Shown: positions 38,047 through 47,771, numbered from the stretch's first letter. The stretch is 64,000 nucleotides of DNA from Pacificitalea manganoxidans (GCF_002504165.1 NZ_CP021404.1:558001-622000), one strand, 5' to 3'. Made by a program: numbers and translations. Notes: generated by a model not told the origin, from the letters alone.

Positions 38047-39507
38047 TTATTTTCGCCAGCTTTCCCGTTTGCGATAGATCGTCGAGGGCGACAGTTGCAG
38101 AACGCGCGCCGCGCGCGGGATGGAGCCGCCTTCGCGGGCAATGGTGGCCTCGATCACCAGTTGCTCGATCTCGGCGAGGGGGCGCCCGATAAGCGTCGAT
38201 AGGGCGACATCCTCGGCGGGGGTGCGGGGTGTGTCCTCGGCGGTGGCAAGAGCGCCTGTAGCGGTCTGCGCCTCGCTCCGCGGCACGCCAGCCGAAAAGG
38301 TGTCCGGTCTGGGCCGGACTGCGGTGCCCCGGGCGGGCATGGGGCCGATATCGAGTTGCTGGATCAGTTCAAGCGGCAGCATTTCAAGCTCAACCTGCGT
38401 CCCGTCATGGGATGTCACGACATGGCGCAGCGTCTCGGTCAATTCGGCCAGATTGCCCGGCCATGGCAGGGTCTGCAGGCGCGGGGCGAGGTCAGGGGCG
38501 AATTCGACGAAGCGGCGGCCTTTCTCCCGTGCCAGCGTGCGCAGACGCGCGGTCGCGATTTCCAGCACGTCGTCGCCCAGATCCGCCAGATTGGGCATAT
38601 CCAGAGGCAGCACGCACAGCCGGTCCCGCAACCGGTTGTCAAATTCACCATCCGCCACGGCCTGATCCAGATCGCGGGTGGTCGTGCAGACCAGACGGAT
38701 ATTAATCCGGTGCGGCACGGTCGAGCCAACAGGCTGCACGGTGGCGGAGCGGATGATGTCCAGAAGCATCGGCTGCAACCCTCGGGGCAGGGCGCCGACC
38801 TCGTCCAGAAACAGCGTGCCTTCATGGGCAAGCTGAGCCGCACCGGCCCGATCCGACAGCGCGCCGACAAAGGCCCCGCGCAAGTGACCCATCAACTCGG
38901 CTTCCAGTTGCTCCACCGGGCGGGTGCGGCAATCGAGTTCGATAAACGGTTTCTCGGCCCGGCCGGAGGCCAGATGAACGGCGCGCGCGCAGCGGCCCTT
39001 CTCGGTGCCGGGCGCGCCCCGGATCAAGACCGGCGCGCCGGAGCGTCCATAGGCTCGGATCGTGGCAAACATCTGCCCCATGCGGACGGAACGCCCCTGA
39101 AACCCGCCCAGCGGCGCATTGCGGTTTTCGTCCTCCTCCGGCGGGGGATCATGCAGGGCAACGGCGCAATTATGCAGGCGGAACTCGCTAAACGGTTTTA
39201 CGAGTATCTCATACGCGCCACGACGCACCTCCGCCGCGGCGGCCTGAAAACTGGGACCATCGGCGATCAGCACGATGCGACAATCGGGATGCAGCGCGCG
39301 ACACTGGGCGCATAGCGTGCTGCGGTCATCGCTGCTGTTCGTCTGGGTCATGTCGATGAACGCGACCTGATACCGCGCGTCCGACATCGCGGCGAGCGCC
39401 CCGGCCCCGTCGGCAACCGCCGTGACGCGATGGCCTTCGGACCGCAGAGTGGCGGCATAGGCATGCCGCAACGAGGCAGACCCCTCAACAAGCAGAATTT
39501 GCGCCAC
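38047..39507 (-). CDS. LuxO-like response regulator with degenerate AAA+ sigma-54 domain
   Basis: The 486-residue protein has three parts. A receiver domain (1-120) keeps the phospho-acceptor region VAFIDM and lysine ILVKPF, but its acidic pocket reads LLVEGSAS rather than an Asp pair. A central AAA+ domain spans about 140-375, and a Fis-type HTH (RAARVLQLSPSTIYRK) sits at the end. The AAA+ domain is altered: Walker A is GAPGTEKG instead of GESGTGKE, the sigma-54 contact loop GAFTGA is GAFVGA, and sensor II WPGNVREL is WPGNLAEL. Walker B (GTLFLDEVG) is kept. It may regulate without ATP-driven sigma-54 activation. There is no partner kinase next to it. Confidence 0.88.
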   Translation of the reverse strand: MAQILLVEGSASLRHAYAATLRSEGHRVTAVADGAGALAAMSDARYQVAFIDMTQTNSSDDRSTLCAQCRALHPDCRIVLIADGPSFQAAAAEVRRGAYEILVKPFSEFRLHNCAVALHDPPPEEDENRNAPLGGFQGRSVRMGQMFATIRAYGRSGAPVLIRGAPGTEKGRCARAVHLASGRAEKPFIELDCRTRPVEQLEAELMGHLRGAFVGALSDRAGAAQLAHEGTLFLDEVGALPRGLQPMLLDIIRSATVQPVGSTVPHRINIRLVCTTTRDLDQAVADGEFDNRLRDRLCVLPLDMPNLADLGDDVLEIATARLRTLAREKGRRFVEFAPDLAPRLQTLPWPGNLAELTETLRHVVTSHDGTQVELEMLPLELIQQLDIGPMPARGTAVRPRPDTFSAGVPRSEAQTATGALATAEDTPRTPAEDVALSTLIGRPLAEIEQLVIEATIAREGGSIPRAARVLQLSPSTIYRKRESWRK

Positions 39508-39628
39508 GCCCTGACCTCATCCCTGTTCCACGCCGGCGCATCGCGGCGCGGCTGCCACCCCGTTGCTACGCGCAAAAGCCTAACGTGGCGTTTCACGGCA
39601 CCTTACGAACCAGCAGTCGTTTCCTGTC

Positions 39629-39645
39629 GCACCCATTACGGGTGC
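39629..39645. other. Hairpin upstream of the LuxO-like regulator
   Basis: GCACCC and GGGTGC form a perfect 6-bp inverted repeat around ATTAC, about 120 bases upstream of the regulator start codon in an AT-richer patch. It is a candidate operator. Confidence 0.4.
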
Positions 39646-39690
39646 AGGGTGATATTAGGTCACAAATTCCGTGGTTTGCATTGCTAAAAA

Positions 39691-41583
39691 TCAGCTTTGC
39701 GGGTTTGCCGGGCCGCATAACGCTGCGGCAATTTCCTCTAAAATGGCAGGATCATCGATGGTCGCGGGGGCGGTGACGGTTTCTCCATCCGCGATCCGCA
39801 CCATCGTGGCTCGCAGGATCTTGCCCGAGCGGGTCTTGGGCAGGCGTTGCACGACCACGGCGCGCTTGAAGGCCGCGACGGGGCCGATGCGGTCGCGCAC
39901 CAATGCGATGCAGTCGGCGATGATGTCCTCCACCGGTCGGGCGCAGCCTGTGTTGAGGCACAAAAGCCCCACCGGCACCTGTCCCTTTAGCGGATCGGAG
40001 ACACCGATCACCGCGCATTCGGCAACATCGGGATGAGCGGCGAGCACCTCTTCCATCGCGCCGGTGGACAGGCGGTGCCCGGCGACATTGATCACATCGT
40101 CAGTGCGCGCCATCACATAGAGATACCCGTCCTCGTCGAGCATCCCGGCATCGCCGGTTTCGTAATAGCCGGGAAAGCGGCTGAGATAGGCGCGGTGGAA
40201 CCGCTCGTCGGCGTTCCACAATGTCGGCAGCGTTCCGGGGGGCAAGGGCAGCCGCAGCGCGATCGCGCCCAGCGTGCCGGGCGGGCAGGGGGTGCCTGCT
40301 TCGTCGAGGATGGTGATGTCATAGCCGGGCATCGCGACGGAGGGTGATCCGGTCTTGATCGGCAGCGGCTCGAGCCCGCGGGGATTGGCGGCGATGGCAT
40401 AGCCGGTCTCGGTCTGCCACCAATGGTCGATCACGGGCACGCCCAGCGTCCGCTCAGCCCATTCCACGGTGTCGGGATCGGCGCGTTCCCCGGCCAGATA
40501 GACCGCGCGCAGGGACGACAGATCATGCTCGCGCGCCAATGCACCGGCGGGGTCTTCGCGTTTGACCGCGCGCAGGGCGGTGGGTGCGGTGAAGAAGGCG
40601 CTGACCCCATGGCGCGCCATCACCCGCCAGAAGGTGCCGGCATCGGGGGTGCCTACCGGCTTGCCTTCGAACACGACCGTGGTGCAGCCGTGGATCAGCG
40701 GCGCATAGCAGATGTAGCTGTGCCCCACGACCCAGCCGACATCGGATGCGGCCCAGAACACCTCTCCTGCTTGCATGTCGTAGATATTGGCCATGGTCCA
40801 GTCGAGCGCCACGAGATGCCCGCCCGTGGGGCGCACCACTCCCTTTGGCCGCCCGGTCGTGCCAGAGGTATAGAGGATGTAGGCCGGATGATTGCCGGGC
40901 ACTGGCTGGCAGGGCGCTTGGGCGGCATCGCGCTGAAATGCATCCCAATCGACATCGCGATCCGGGTGCAGATCCGCCGGTTGCTGCGGGCGTTGCAGGA
41001 CCACGCAGAAGTCAGGTTGGTGGTCCGATTGCGCCAATGCGGCGTCCAGCAACGGCTTATACGGGACGATGCGCGACGGCTCGATCCCGCAGGATCCGGC
41101 GAGGATGCAGCGCGGCTGCGCATCATCGATCCGCACGGCCAGTTCATGCGCCGCAAAGCCGCCAAAGACGACCGAATGAATGGCCCCGATGCGCGCGCAG
41201 GCCAGCATCGCGATCAGCGCCTCCGGCACCATCGGCATGTAGATCACGACCCGGTCGCCGATCCCGATCCCGCGCGCCGATAGCGCCCCGGCAAGCCGCG
41301 CCACCCGGTCGCGCAGGTCGGCATAAGTGATATGCGCGACAGTGTCGGTCACGGGGCTGTCGTAGATGATGGCGTTGCGCGCGCCGTGGCCTGCCTCGAC
41401 ATGACGATCAACGGCATTCCAGCAGGTGTTGACCAGACCGTCGGCGAACCATTCGTGCCCGCCGGTCGCGGTGTCGCTCAGCGCGCGGGTAGGGGCGCGG
41501 TCCCAGTCGATGGTGCGGGCGGCGTCGAGCCACCATCCTTCGGGGTCCGCCAGCCAGCGGTCATAGACCTCGCGGTAGCTCAT
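39691..41583 (-). CDS. prpE: Propionyl-CoA synthetase (AMP-forming)
   Basis: The 630-residue acyl-CoA synthetase has the AMP-binding P-loop YTSGTTGRPKGVVR near residue 250, WWQTETGYAIA near 395, the hinge GYYETGDAGMLDEDGYLYV near 480 and the acetylatable lysine motif KTRSGKILR near 590. PrpE and Acs are close relatives; the N-terminal YREVYDRWLADPEGWW form and 630-residue length favour propionyl-CoA synthetase. It would feed propionate into the methylmalonyl-CoA path that MeaB supports. Lysine acetylation in this family is reversed by sirtuins such as the CobB gene at 29.5 kb. The propionate assignment is likely but not certain. Confidence 0.9.
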   Translation of the reverse strand: MSYREVYDRWLADPEGWWLDAARTIDWDRAPTRALSDTATGGHEWFADGLVNTCWNAVDRHVEAGHGARNAIIYDSPVTDTVAHITYADLRDRVARLAGALSARGIGIGDRVVIYMPMVPEALIAMLACARIGAIHSVVFGGFAAHELAVRIDDAQPRCILAGSCGIEPSRIVPYKPLLDAALAQSDHQPDFCVVLQRPQQPADLHPDRDVDWDAFQRDAAQAPCQPVPGNHPAYILYTSGTTGRPKGVVRPTGGHLVALDWTMANIYDMQAGEVFWAASDVGWVVGHSYICYAPLIHGCTTVVFEGKPVGTPDAGTFWRVMARHGVSAFFTAPTALRAVKREDPAGALAREHDLSSLRAVYLAGERADPDTVEWAERTLGVPVIDHWWQTETGYAIAANPRGLEPLPIKTGSPSVAMPGYDITILDEAGTPCPPGTLGAIALRLPLPPGTLPTLWNADERFHRAYLSRFPGYYETGDAGMLDEDGYLYVMARTDDVINVAGHRLSTGAMEEVLAAHPDVAECAVIGVSDPLKGQVPVGLLCLNTGCARPVEDIIADCIALVRDRIGPVAAFKRAVVVQRLPKTRSGKILRATMVRIADGETVTAPATIDDPAILEEIAAALCGPANPQS

Positions 41584-41774
41584 TCGGTGCTGCCCTCCTC
41601 GCCTCTCCTGCAGGTCACAGGCGCCTCCTCTGCGACCATGACGGATCGACGATAGGGCAGGCGGGCGCGCCGGGGCAACATGAACCTAAGGAGGGGGGAG
41701 GGCGCTTGGCGCGCGGCGGGCTGGGATGGTCCCGTCAGGGGCCTGCGATGGGCAGGCGGTCGTGCGGTCGCGGT

Positions 41775-41808
41775 CCCCCGCCCCGGCAGATAGCCACCGG
41801 GGCGGGGG
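41775..41808 (-). terminator. Strong hairpin directly after pckA
   Basis: CCCCCGCCCCGG pairs perfectly with CCGGGGCGGGGG (12 bp, 10-base loop) 8 bases past the pckA stop codon. No T-run follows, so it may be a non-canonical terminator or a 3'-end stabiliser. Confidence 0.6.
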
Positions 41809-41815
41809 GATAGGC

Positions 41816-43414
41816 TCAGCCGATGGCGACGGCTTTCACGTCGGCATCGATATAGGGGTCATATTGGGCGAAGTTCTCGGCGAACATTTCCACCAGCTTC
41901 TGCGCCTGCGCATCATAGGCCTTGGGATCGGCCCAGGTGGACCGGGGGTCGAGCAGGGCCGCATCGACGCCGGGCACCGTGACCGGAACCTGGAAGCCGA
42001 AATTGCCATCCTTGCGGAAGGTCGCGTCATTGAGCGAGCCGTCCAGCGCAGCGGTCAGCAGGGCGCGGGTCGCCTTGATCGGCATACGCGAGCCGGTGCC
42101 ATAGGCGCCGCCGGTCCAGCCGGTGTTGACCAGCCAGCACGACGCCCCGTGCTGGGCGATCTTGTCCCGCAGCAGGTTGCCATAGACCTCGGGACGACGC
42201 GGCATGAAAGGCGCGCCGAAACAGGTGGAGAAGGTCGGTTCCGGCTCGGTCACGCCACGCTCGGTCCCCGCCACCTTCGAGGTGAAGCCCGACAGGAAGT
42301 GATACATCGCCTGCGCGGGCGTCAGCCGCGCAATGGGAGGCAGCACGCCAAAGGCATCGCAGGTCAGCATGATGATGTTCTTGGGGTGCCCGCCCAGCCC
42401 GCTGTCGGATGCGTTCGGGATGTAGTGCAGCGGATAGGCGCACCGGGTGTTGGCCGTCAGGCTGTCATCCTCGAAATCCAGCTCGCGGGTGTCTTCGTCG
42501 AACACCATGTTCTCGATCACCGTGCCGAACATATGCGTGGTCGCGTAGATCTCCGGCTCCGCCTTGGGCGACAGCGAAATGGTCTTGGCGTAGCAGCCGC
42601 CTTCGAAGTTGAACGTCCCGCGATCGGACCAGCCATGTTCGTCGTCACCGATCAGCGTGCGCGACGGGTCTGCCGACAGCGTGGTCTTCCCCGTGCCCGA
42701 CAGGCCAAAGAACACCGCCGTGTCGACGGGGTTGCCCTTGGCGTGGTTGGCCGAGCAATGCATCGGCATGATGCCTTTTTCGGGCAGCATGTAGTTCAGC
42801 AGGCTAAAGATCGATTTCTTGTTTTCGCCCGCGTATTCGGTGCCGCCGATCAGGATCATCTTCTTGTCGAAGTTCATCGCGATGATCGTGTCGGAGCGGC
42901 AGTTATGCCGCTCGGGGTCGGCCTTGAAGCTGGGGCAGTTGATGACCGTGAATTCCGGCACGAAGGTGTCGAGTTCCTCGCGCTCCGGGCGGCGCAGCAT
43001 GGTGCGGATGAACAGGCCGTGCCACGCAAGCTCGGTCACCATCCGCACATCCAGCCGGTGCACCGGATCGGCCCCCGCGAACAGGTCGGAAACAAAATAG
43101 TCCCGGCCCTTCATATGCTCCAGCATATCGGCATGAAGCGCATCGAACCCTTCGGCGGACATGGGCGCGTTGTTGTCCCACCAGATCTTGTCCTCCACCG
43201 ACGGGGTGCGCACGACGTGCTTGTCCTTGGGCGAGCGGCCCGTATAGGCGCCGGTGGACACAAGAAACGCGCCGCCATTCCCCAACGTGCCTTCGTCGCG
43301 TTTCAGAGCTTCCTGAATCAGCGCGGGCTCGATGTAGTTATAATAGACGTTGCCGAGCCCCGTGATGCCTTGATCTTCCAGGCGCTGGGCCGGGTTTACA
43401 CGTCCGATGGTCAT
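41816..43414 (-). CDS. pckA: Phosphoenolpyruvate carboxykinase (ATP)
   Basis: The 532-residue enzyme converts oxaloacetate plus ATP to phosphoenolpyruvate, starting gluconeogenesis. It shows the kinase-1a P-loop [11 protein letters not shown] near residue 235, the metal/kinase-2 segment [13 protein letters not shown] near 255, and [10 protein letters not shown] near 58. The start at 43414 has AGGAG eight bases upstream; the open frame continues upstream without support. It is divergent from chvI with phased AGCGCA boxes between them, a context in which alphaproteobacteria place pckA under acid- or envelope-responsive control. Confidence 0.97.
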   Translation of the reverse strand: MTIGRVNPAQRLEDQGITGLGNVYYNYIEPALIQEALKRDEGTLGNGGAFLVSTGAYTGRSPKDKHVVRTPSVEDKIWWDNNAPMSAEGFDALHADMLEHMKGRDYFVSDLFAGADPVHRLDVRMVTELAWHGLFIRTMLRRPEREELDTFVPEFTVINCPSFKADPERHNCRSDTIIAMNFDKKMILIGGTEYAGENKKSIFSLLNYMLPEKGIMPMHCSANHAKGNPVDTAVFFGLSGTGKTTLSADPSRTLIGDDEHGWSDRGTFNFEGGCYAKTISLSPKAEPEIYATTHMFGTVIENMVFDEDTRELDFEDDSLTANTRCAYPLHYIPNASDSGLGGHPKNIIMLTCDAFGVLPPIARLTPAQAMYHFLSGFTSKVAGTERGVTEPEPTFSTCFGAPFMPRRPEVYGNLLRDKIAQHGASCWLVNTGWTGGAYGTGSRMPIKATRALLTAALDGSLNDATFRKDGNFGFQVPVTVPGVDAALLDPRSTWADPKAYDAQAQKLVEMFAENFAQYDPYIDADVKAVAIG

Positions 43415-43771
43415 CTGAGTAGCTCCTGCTGCCGCCTGAGGCGGCCCTGATTGATACAGTGTCACGCCTCCTCCTGGCGCGATGCGCAGCCCAAAACGAG
43501 GCTGACCGCCTTTCTATATCACGCGAATTTTTCGGAGAAACAGGTCACCAGCGCACAGTTAGCGCAACCAGTTCAACTTTAGCGCAACCATGGGCGGAGC
43601 GGCGCTGCTGTCGGCTGCGCAAGTGATGCAAATTAGCCATTCCTTTCCGAATTTGGCGTCAGTTGGGCGGGCGGCTCGGGGGTGATTCGCACTTAGTAGT
43701 TGAATTCAAAGGGGGGAACCCGGAAACTGTGGCAAAAAACGGGCATGAGAGCAGTTTGGAAGGATACGGTT
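43415..43771. promoter_or_regulatory. Divergent control region between pckA and chvI
   Basis: This 357-base AT-richer region contains a minus-strand TATAGA (43513-43518) suited to a pckA -10, three AGCGCA boxes just upstream of it, and the chvI ribosome site AAGGA (43760-43764). No small gene is supported here. Confidence 0.6.
43550..43590. promoter_or_regulatory. Three phased AGCGCA boxes, two within a perfect 12-bp direct repeat
   Basis: AGCGCA begins at 43550, 43561 and 43581, steps of 11 and 20 bases, so all face the same side of the helix. The last two lie in identical TTAGCGCAACCA units (43559-43570 and 43579-43590). They sit upstream of the likely pckA -10, in an activator position. 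ChvI is the obvious candidate ligand by location; that is inferred. Confidence 0.55.
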
Positions 43772-44473
43772 ATGTCTAGGATCGCCCTGGTTGATGACGA
43801 CAGGAATATCCTCACGTCGGTCTCGATGACGCTGGAAGCCGAAGGCTTCGAGGTCGAAACCTATAACGACGGGCAATCCGCGTTGGACGCCTTTAACCGG
43901 AAACTGCCCGATATGGCGGTTCTGGACATCAAAATGCCCCGCATGGACGGCATGGACCTGCTGCAGCGGCTGCGCCAGAAAACCACGATGCCGGTGATCT
44001 TCCTCACCTCCAAGGATGATGAGATCGACGAGGTGCTGGGCCTGCGCATGGGTGCCGACGACTATGTGAAAAAGCCATTTTCTCAGCGCCTGCTGGTGGA
44101 ACGTATCCGCGCGCTTCTGCGCCGGCAGGAGGTCATGGCCGCCGATGAGGTTGCCGAACCCGAAGTCGGGCAGGTGATGGTGCGGGGCGAACTGACAATG
44201 GACCCTCTGCGCCACGCGGTGAAATGGAAGGAGAAAGATGTCTCCCTCACCGTGACCGAATTCCTGCTTTTGCAGGCGCTTGCGCAGCGTCCCGGCTTTG
44301 TCAAAAGCCGCGATCAGCTGATGGATGTGGCATATGACGATCAGGTCTATGTCGACGACCGCACCATCGATAGCCACATCAAGCGCCTGCGCAAGAAGAT
44401 GCGCTCGGTCGATCCCGATTTCAGTGCCATCGAGACGCTGTATGGCATCGGGTATAGGTATAACGAAGAGTGA
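43772..44473 (+). CDS. chvI: OmpR-family response regulator ChvI
   Basis: The 233-residue regulator has a receiver domain with acidic pocket Asp8-Asp10 (IALVDDDR), phospho-acceptor Asp52 ([12 protein letters not shown]) and DDYVKKPFS near 100. An OmpR-type winged helix follows ([18 protein letters not shown] and [15 protein letters not shown]). It pairs with ChvG, whose gene starts just past its stop. ChvG-ChvI senses acid or envelope stress and is often essential in alphaproteobacteria. The start at 43772 follows AAGGA by 7 bases. It faces pckA across a shared control region. Confidence 0.95.
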   Translation: MSRIALVDDDRNILTSVSMTLEAEGFEVETYNDGQSALDAFNRKLPDMAVLDIKMPRMDGMDLLQRLRQKTTMPVIFLTSKDDEIDEVLGLRMGADDYVKKPFSQRLLVERIRALLRRQEVMAADEVAEPEVGQVMVRGELTMDPLRHAVKWKEKDVSLTVTEFLLLQALAQRPGFVKSRDQLMDVAYDDQVYVDDRTIDSHIKRLRKKMRSVDPDFSAIETLYGIGYRYNEE

Positions 44474-44475
44474 CC

Positions 44476-46302
44476 ATGACCGGGGAGAGGTTCGTGCGGG
44501 AGGATCGGACTGCGCCGCGTTCCGATGTCGTGCTCGGCGAGGACTGGGTCAGCGGTGACGATTCTTGGCATGACATCCGCGCCAAGCGGAAGGGTCGGGG
44601 CATCCTGACCCTGAACCGATCCCCATTGGCGCGTAAGATCATCACCTTTAACCTGCTTGGGCTGATCGTGCTGATCGCGGGGGTGTTTTACCTCAACCCG
44701 TTCCGCGACAGCCTTGCGTTGCAGCGCGAAGCTGGGCTGGTCGCCGAAGCGCGGCTGGTCGCCGACGTGTTCGAGATGCAGATCGCGCAGCTGGGCCTGC
44801 CGGGCGTAGCCCCGTTCGGCGCTACCCCGCCCGGCGGTGAGGCCGCGAGCCCTCTCGGCACGGGTGCTGTAGGCACAGGCGGCGGGGGCACGGGCAGCCC
44901 GGAAAGCAGCGGCGCAGACACGGGGGCCTCCACCGACGGCACGCTCGATGCTGGTGCAACCCTTGCCACGCTGGATCTGAGCCGCGGGGCCGAAGCGCTG
45001 GTATTCACCCCCGATGGCAGGCTGCTGGCCCGAAGCCTTGGCGCGAACCCGGAACCGGCGCTGTCTGCCGATGTACCAAATACGGTAATCACCGATTTCC
45101 TGAACTGGATCTGGTCGTCGATGTCGGCGCTGTTCGGGCAGGCAGATCTGCCCCGGACCGACCGCGATGCGGAGGCGCTGAGCCGTCAGTTGATCGACCG
45201 AGCCGGGATGGGCGAAACGGTTTCGGTCACCGGCACGGATGCCGATGGTGCTGCGCTTTTTGCAGTGGCGGTTCCCGTCCGGCAGGGTGGCGAGATTCTG
45301 GGCGTCGTGGCGCTGGCCAGTGCGGTCGGCGAAATCGACGCGCTGGTCCGGGCCGAGCGGGAACAGGTGTTGCAGGTCTTTGTGATCGCCATCCTCGTGT
45401 CCGTGGGGCTGTCTTTGGTGCTGGCGTCGACCATCGCCAATCCGCTGGCCGATCTGGCCTCCGCCGCCGAATTGGGCCGCGACCGCAATACCAGCAAGGT
45501 CAGCCCCGGTCGCGTTCGCATTCCGGACCTTGCCGGGCGGCCTGACGAAATCGGTCGCTTGTCAAAGGCGCTGCGCGGCATGGTCGGCGCGCTTTACGAC
45601 CGGATCGATGGCAACGAACAGTTCGCCGCCGACGTGGCCCATGAGATCAAGAACCCGCTGGCCTCGCTCCGCTCCGCCGTCGGCACGCTGCGGGTCGCCA
45701 AACGCGACGATCAGCGCGAAAAACTGCTCGACGTGATCGACCATGATGTGCGCAGGCTCGACCGGCTCGTGTCCGATATTTCCAACGCCTCCCGGCTCGA
45801 TAGCGAGTTGGTAAAGGAGGAGGAGGAAAGCTTCGACCTGCTGCGCATGATCGGCAATCTGACCGAGTATCTGGGCGAGGATGCAAAGGCCAAGGGCATC
45901 GATTTCATCACCGATATGCCGCGGCAGCCAATCCGCATTCTGGGGCTGGAGGCACGACTGGCGCAGGTGTTCGTCAACCTCATCACCAATGCCGTATCCT
46001 TCTGCGAAGAAGGCGACGCGGTGCGGGTCTGGGTTCGCAAACGCCAAAACCGCGTGCTGGTGGTCGTCGAAGATACCGGCCCCGGTATTCCTGAACAGGC
46101 GCTGACCAAGATTTTCGCGCGTTTCTATTCCGAACGTCCCGTGGGCCAGTTCGGCGATCATTCAGGGCTTGGGCTTGCCATCTCCAAACAGATCATCGAG
46201 GCGCATGGCGGGGTCATCTGGGCCGAAAACATCCGCCCGACGGATGCCGATGACAGCACCGCCCCGCTGGGCGCGCGTTTCGTCGTCGGTCTGCCGGTCT
46301 AA
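44476..46302 (+). CDS. chvG: Sensor histidine kinase ChvG
   Basis: The 608-residue kinase has a cytosolic head of about 55 residues, a first membrane helix (ITFNLLGLIVLIAGVFYL), a long periplasmic domain, and a second helix (VFVIAILVSVGLSLVLA near 300). A HAMP region follows, then the H-box DVAHEIKNPLASL (His near 390), N-box NLITNAV, DTGPGIP and GLGLAI. The start at 44476 has GAAGAG five bases upstream; a GTG at 44470 overlapping the chvI stop is the alternative. The periplasmic domain carries a Gly/Ser/Thr-rich stretch of about 48 residues (44815-44955) that looks like an insertion. The next gene is convergent. Confidence 0.93.
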   Translation: MTGERFVREDRTAPRSDVVLGEDWVSGDDSWHDIRAKRKGRGILTLNRSPLARKIITFNLLGLIVLIAGVFYLNPFRDSLALQREAGLVAEARLVADVFEMQIAQLGLPGVAPFGATPPGGEAASPLGTGAVGTGGGGTGSPESSGADTGASTDGTLDAGATLATLDLSRGAEALVFTPDGRLLARSLGANPEPALSADVPNTVITDFLNWIWSSMSALFGQADLPRTDRDAEALSRQLIDRAGMGETVSVTGTDADGAALFAVAVPVRQGGEILGVVALASAVGEIDALVRAEREQVLQVFVIAILVSVGLSLVLASTIANPLADLASAAELGRDRNTSKVSPGRVRIPDLAGRPDEIGRLSKALRGMVGALYDRIDGNEQFAADVAHEIKNPLASLRSAVGTLRVAKRDDQREKLLDVIDHDVRRLDRLVSDISNASRLDSELVKEEEESFDLLRMIGNLTEYLGEDAKAKGIDFITDMPRQPIRILGLEARLAQVFVNLITNAVSFCEEGDAVRVWVRKRQNRVLVVVEDTGPGIPEQALTKIFARFYSERPVGQFGDHSGLGLAISKQIIEAHGGVIWAENIRPTDADDSTAPLGARFVVGLPV

Positions 46303-46326
46303 GCGCGGAGCAGCGCGCCGCGCCGG

Positions 46327-47670
46327 TCAATCGGTGCGGCGCAGCACATGTTCGGCGGCGGCCCCCACCCGCAGCAGATGCTCTTCGCCAAACGCGCGGC
46401 CCAGCAGCGAAATTCCTGTGGATGGCACGCCCGTCGGCAGAGTCAGCGCGCAGAGCCCCAACAAATTGCCAATCCGCGTATTGCGCAGCGTTAGCAGGTT
46501 CTCGGCCACAAAAAATGCGCTGTCGCGTTCCAGCCGCGCACGCTCCGGCGGCAGGTTCGGCGCTGACGGGATGAGCACCGCGTCATAGCCCGCCACGGCC
46601 TCCGCCCATTGCGCGCGGAGCCGGTCCAGCGTTTGCCACGCCGCCACGAACTCTGCCGCACTGGTCGCGGCACCGCCGCGAAACCGCTCCCGCACCTCCG
46701 GGTGCATCTTTTCGGGCGCGGCTTCGATCATTGCCCGCCATGTGCCATAGGCCTCGGCGGCAAAGACGATCTTGGCGAGCGGCATCGCGTCGCGCACTGC
46801 ATCCACCTTGATCCGGGTGATCTGCGCGCCCGCGCGGTCCAAGCGGGCCAGCGCGGCGTCGAAGCCTGCGGCAGGGGCATCGCGCAGATCGTCGAACGCC
46901 ACGGTTTCCAGCACCGCGAACCGCATCCCGGCGACACTGTCCGCTCCGCGCAAATCCACGGAGCGACGACGGTCCATCGTGGCCAGCAGCAGCGCCGCAT
47001 CCTCGACCGAGCGGGTGAGCGGGCCGATCGTATCGAACCGTGCGCAAAGCGGCACCACCCCGGTCAACGGCAGCCGACCCGACGTGGTTTTTAATCCGAC
47101 CAAGTCATTCCACGCCGCAGGCACCCGCACCGATCCGCCGGTGTCGGAGCCAATCGCCGCAGCCGCCAACCCAAACGCCACCGATGTCGCCGCCCCCGAG
47201 GACGACCCGCCCGAAACCGCGTCTGTATCGTTGACGCAGGGTGGCGAGGCGGTGACCGGGTTCAGCCCCAGTCCAGAAAACGCCAATTCGGTCATGTGGG
47301 TCTTGCCCAGACATACGAGCCCCGCCGCACCTGCCCGGCGCAGCACCTCCGCATCGCGCGACGGCACCCGGCCCGCCAGCAGGGCGGAGCCGGACTCGGT
47401 CGCGGTGCCGGCGGTGTCGAACAGGTCTTTCCACGAGATGGGCACACCGTCCAACGGACCTTGGCGCTGGCCTGCGCGGGCGCGGGCTGCGGCGGCCAGC
47501 GCCTCCTGCCGGGCACGCTCGGCGGTCATGCGAGCATAGATGCGAGGCGCGAATTCATGGCTCTGCGCGGCGTCTAGGAAACAGTCGGTCAGCGCCACAG
47601 GGTCGATTTGCCCCGCGTTGATCCCGCGTCCCAGCTCTGCCGCGCTCATCTGTCGCCATGTCTCGTCCAT
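46327..47670 (-). CDS. Amidase-signature family hydrolase
   Basis: The 447-residue enzyme carries the amidase Ser-cisSer-Lys triad: Lys81 in PISWKDLFD, the cis-Ser in GGSSSGAATS near 156, and the nucleophile Ser180 in GSDTGGSVRVPAAW. It would hydrolyse a small amide; the family also includes GatA, but there is no GatB or GatC nearby and the length is short for GatA. The substrate is unknown. It is convergent with chvG (24-base gap, with a GC hairpin overlapping its 3' end) and divergent from the monooxygenase at 47772. It occupies the place where hprK usually follows chvG in related genomes. Confidence 0.9.
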   Translation of the reverse strand: MDETWRQMSAAELGRGINAGQIDPVALTDCFLDAAQSHEFAPRIYARMTAERARQEALAAAARARAGQRQGPLDGVPISWKDLFDTAGTATESGSALLAGRVPSRDAEVLRRAGAAGLVCLGKTHMTELAFSGLGLNPVTASPPCVNDTDAVSGGSSSGAATSVAFGLAAAAIGSDTGGSVRVPAAWNDLVGLKTTSGRLPLTGVVPLCARFDTIGPLTRSVEDAALLLATMDRRRSVDLRGADSVAGMRFAVLETVAFDDLRDAPAAGFDAALARLDRAGAQITRIKVDAVRDAMPLAKIVFAAEAYGTWRAMIEAAPEKMHPEVRERFRGGAATSAAEFVAAWQTLDRLRAQWAEAVAGYDAVLIPSAPNLPPERARLERDSAFFVAENLLTLRNTRIGNLLGLCALTLPTGVPSTGISLLGRAFGEEHLLRVGAAAEHVLRRTD

Positions 47671-47771
47671 CGTCGGTCCTTCCGCTGCCCCGCGTCGTGC
47701 TGCCGCATCGGCGGACCGTAGCGGCGTGGCGGCACATGGACAATCCCGCCCGCGCGGCCATATTGAGCGCC

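Noticed and set aside
39508-39690. Search for a -24/-12 sigma-54 promoter before the LuxO-like gene
   Set aside because: No GG-N10-GC pair with surrounding consensus was found.
41726-43450. 574-codon plus-strand frame opposite pckA
   Set aside because: It mirrors pckA and lacks motifs; the pckA P-loop and metal site are unambiguous.
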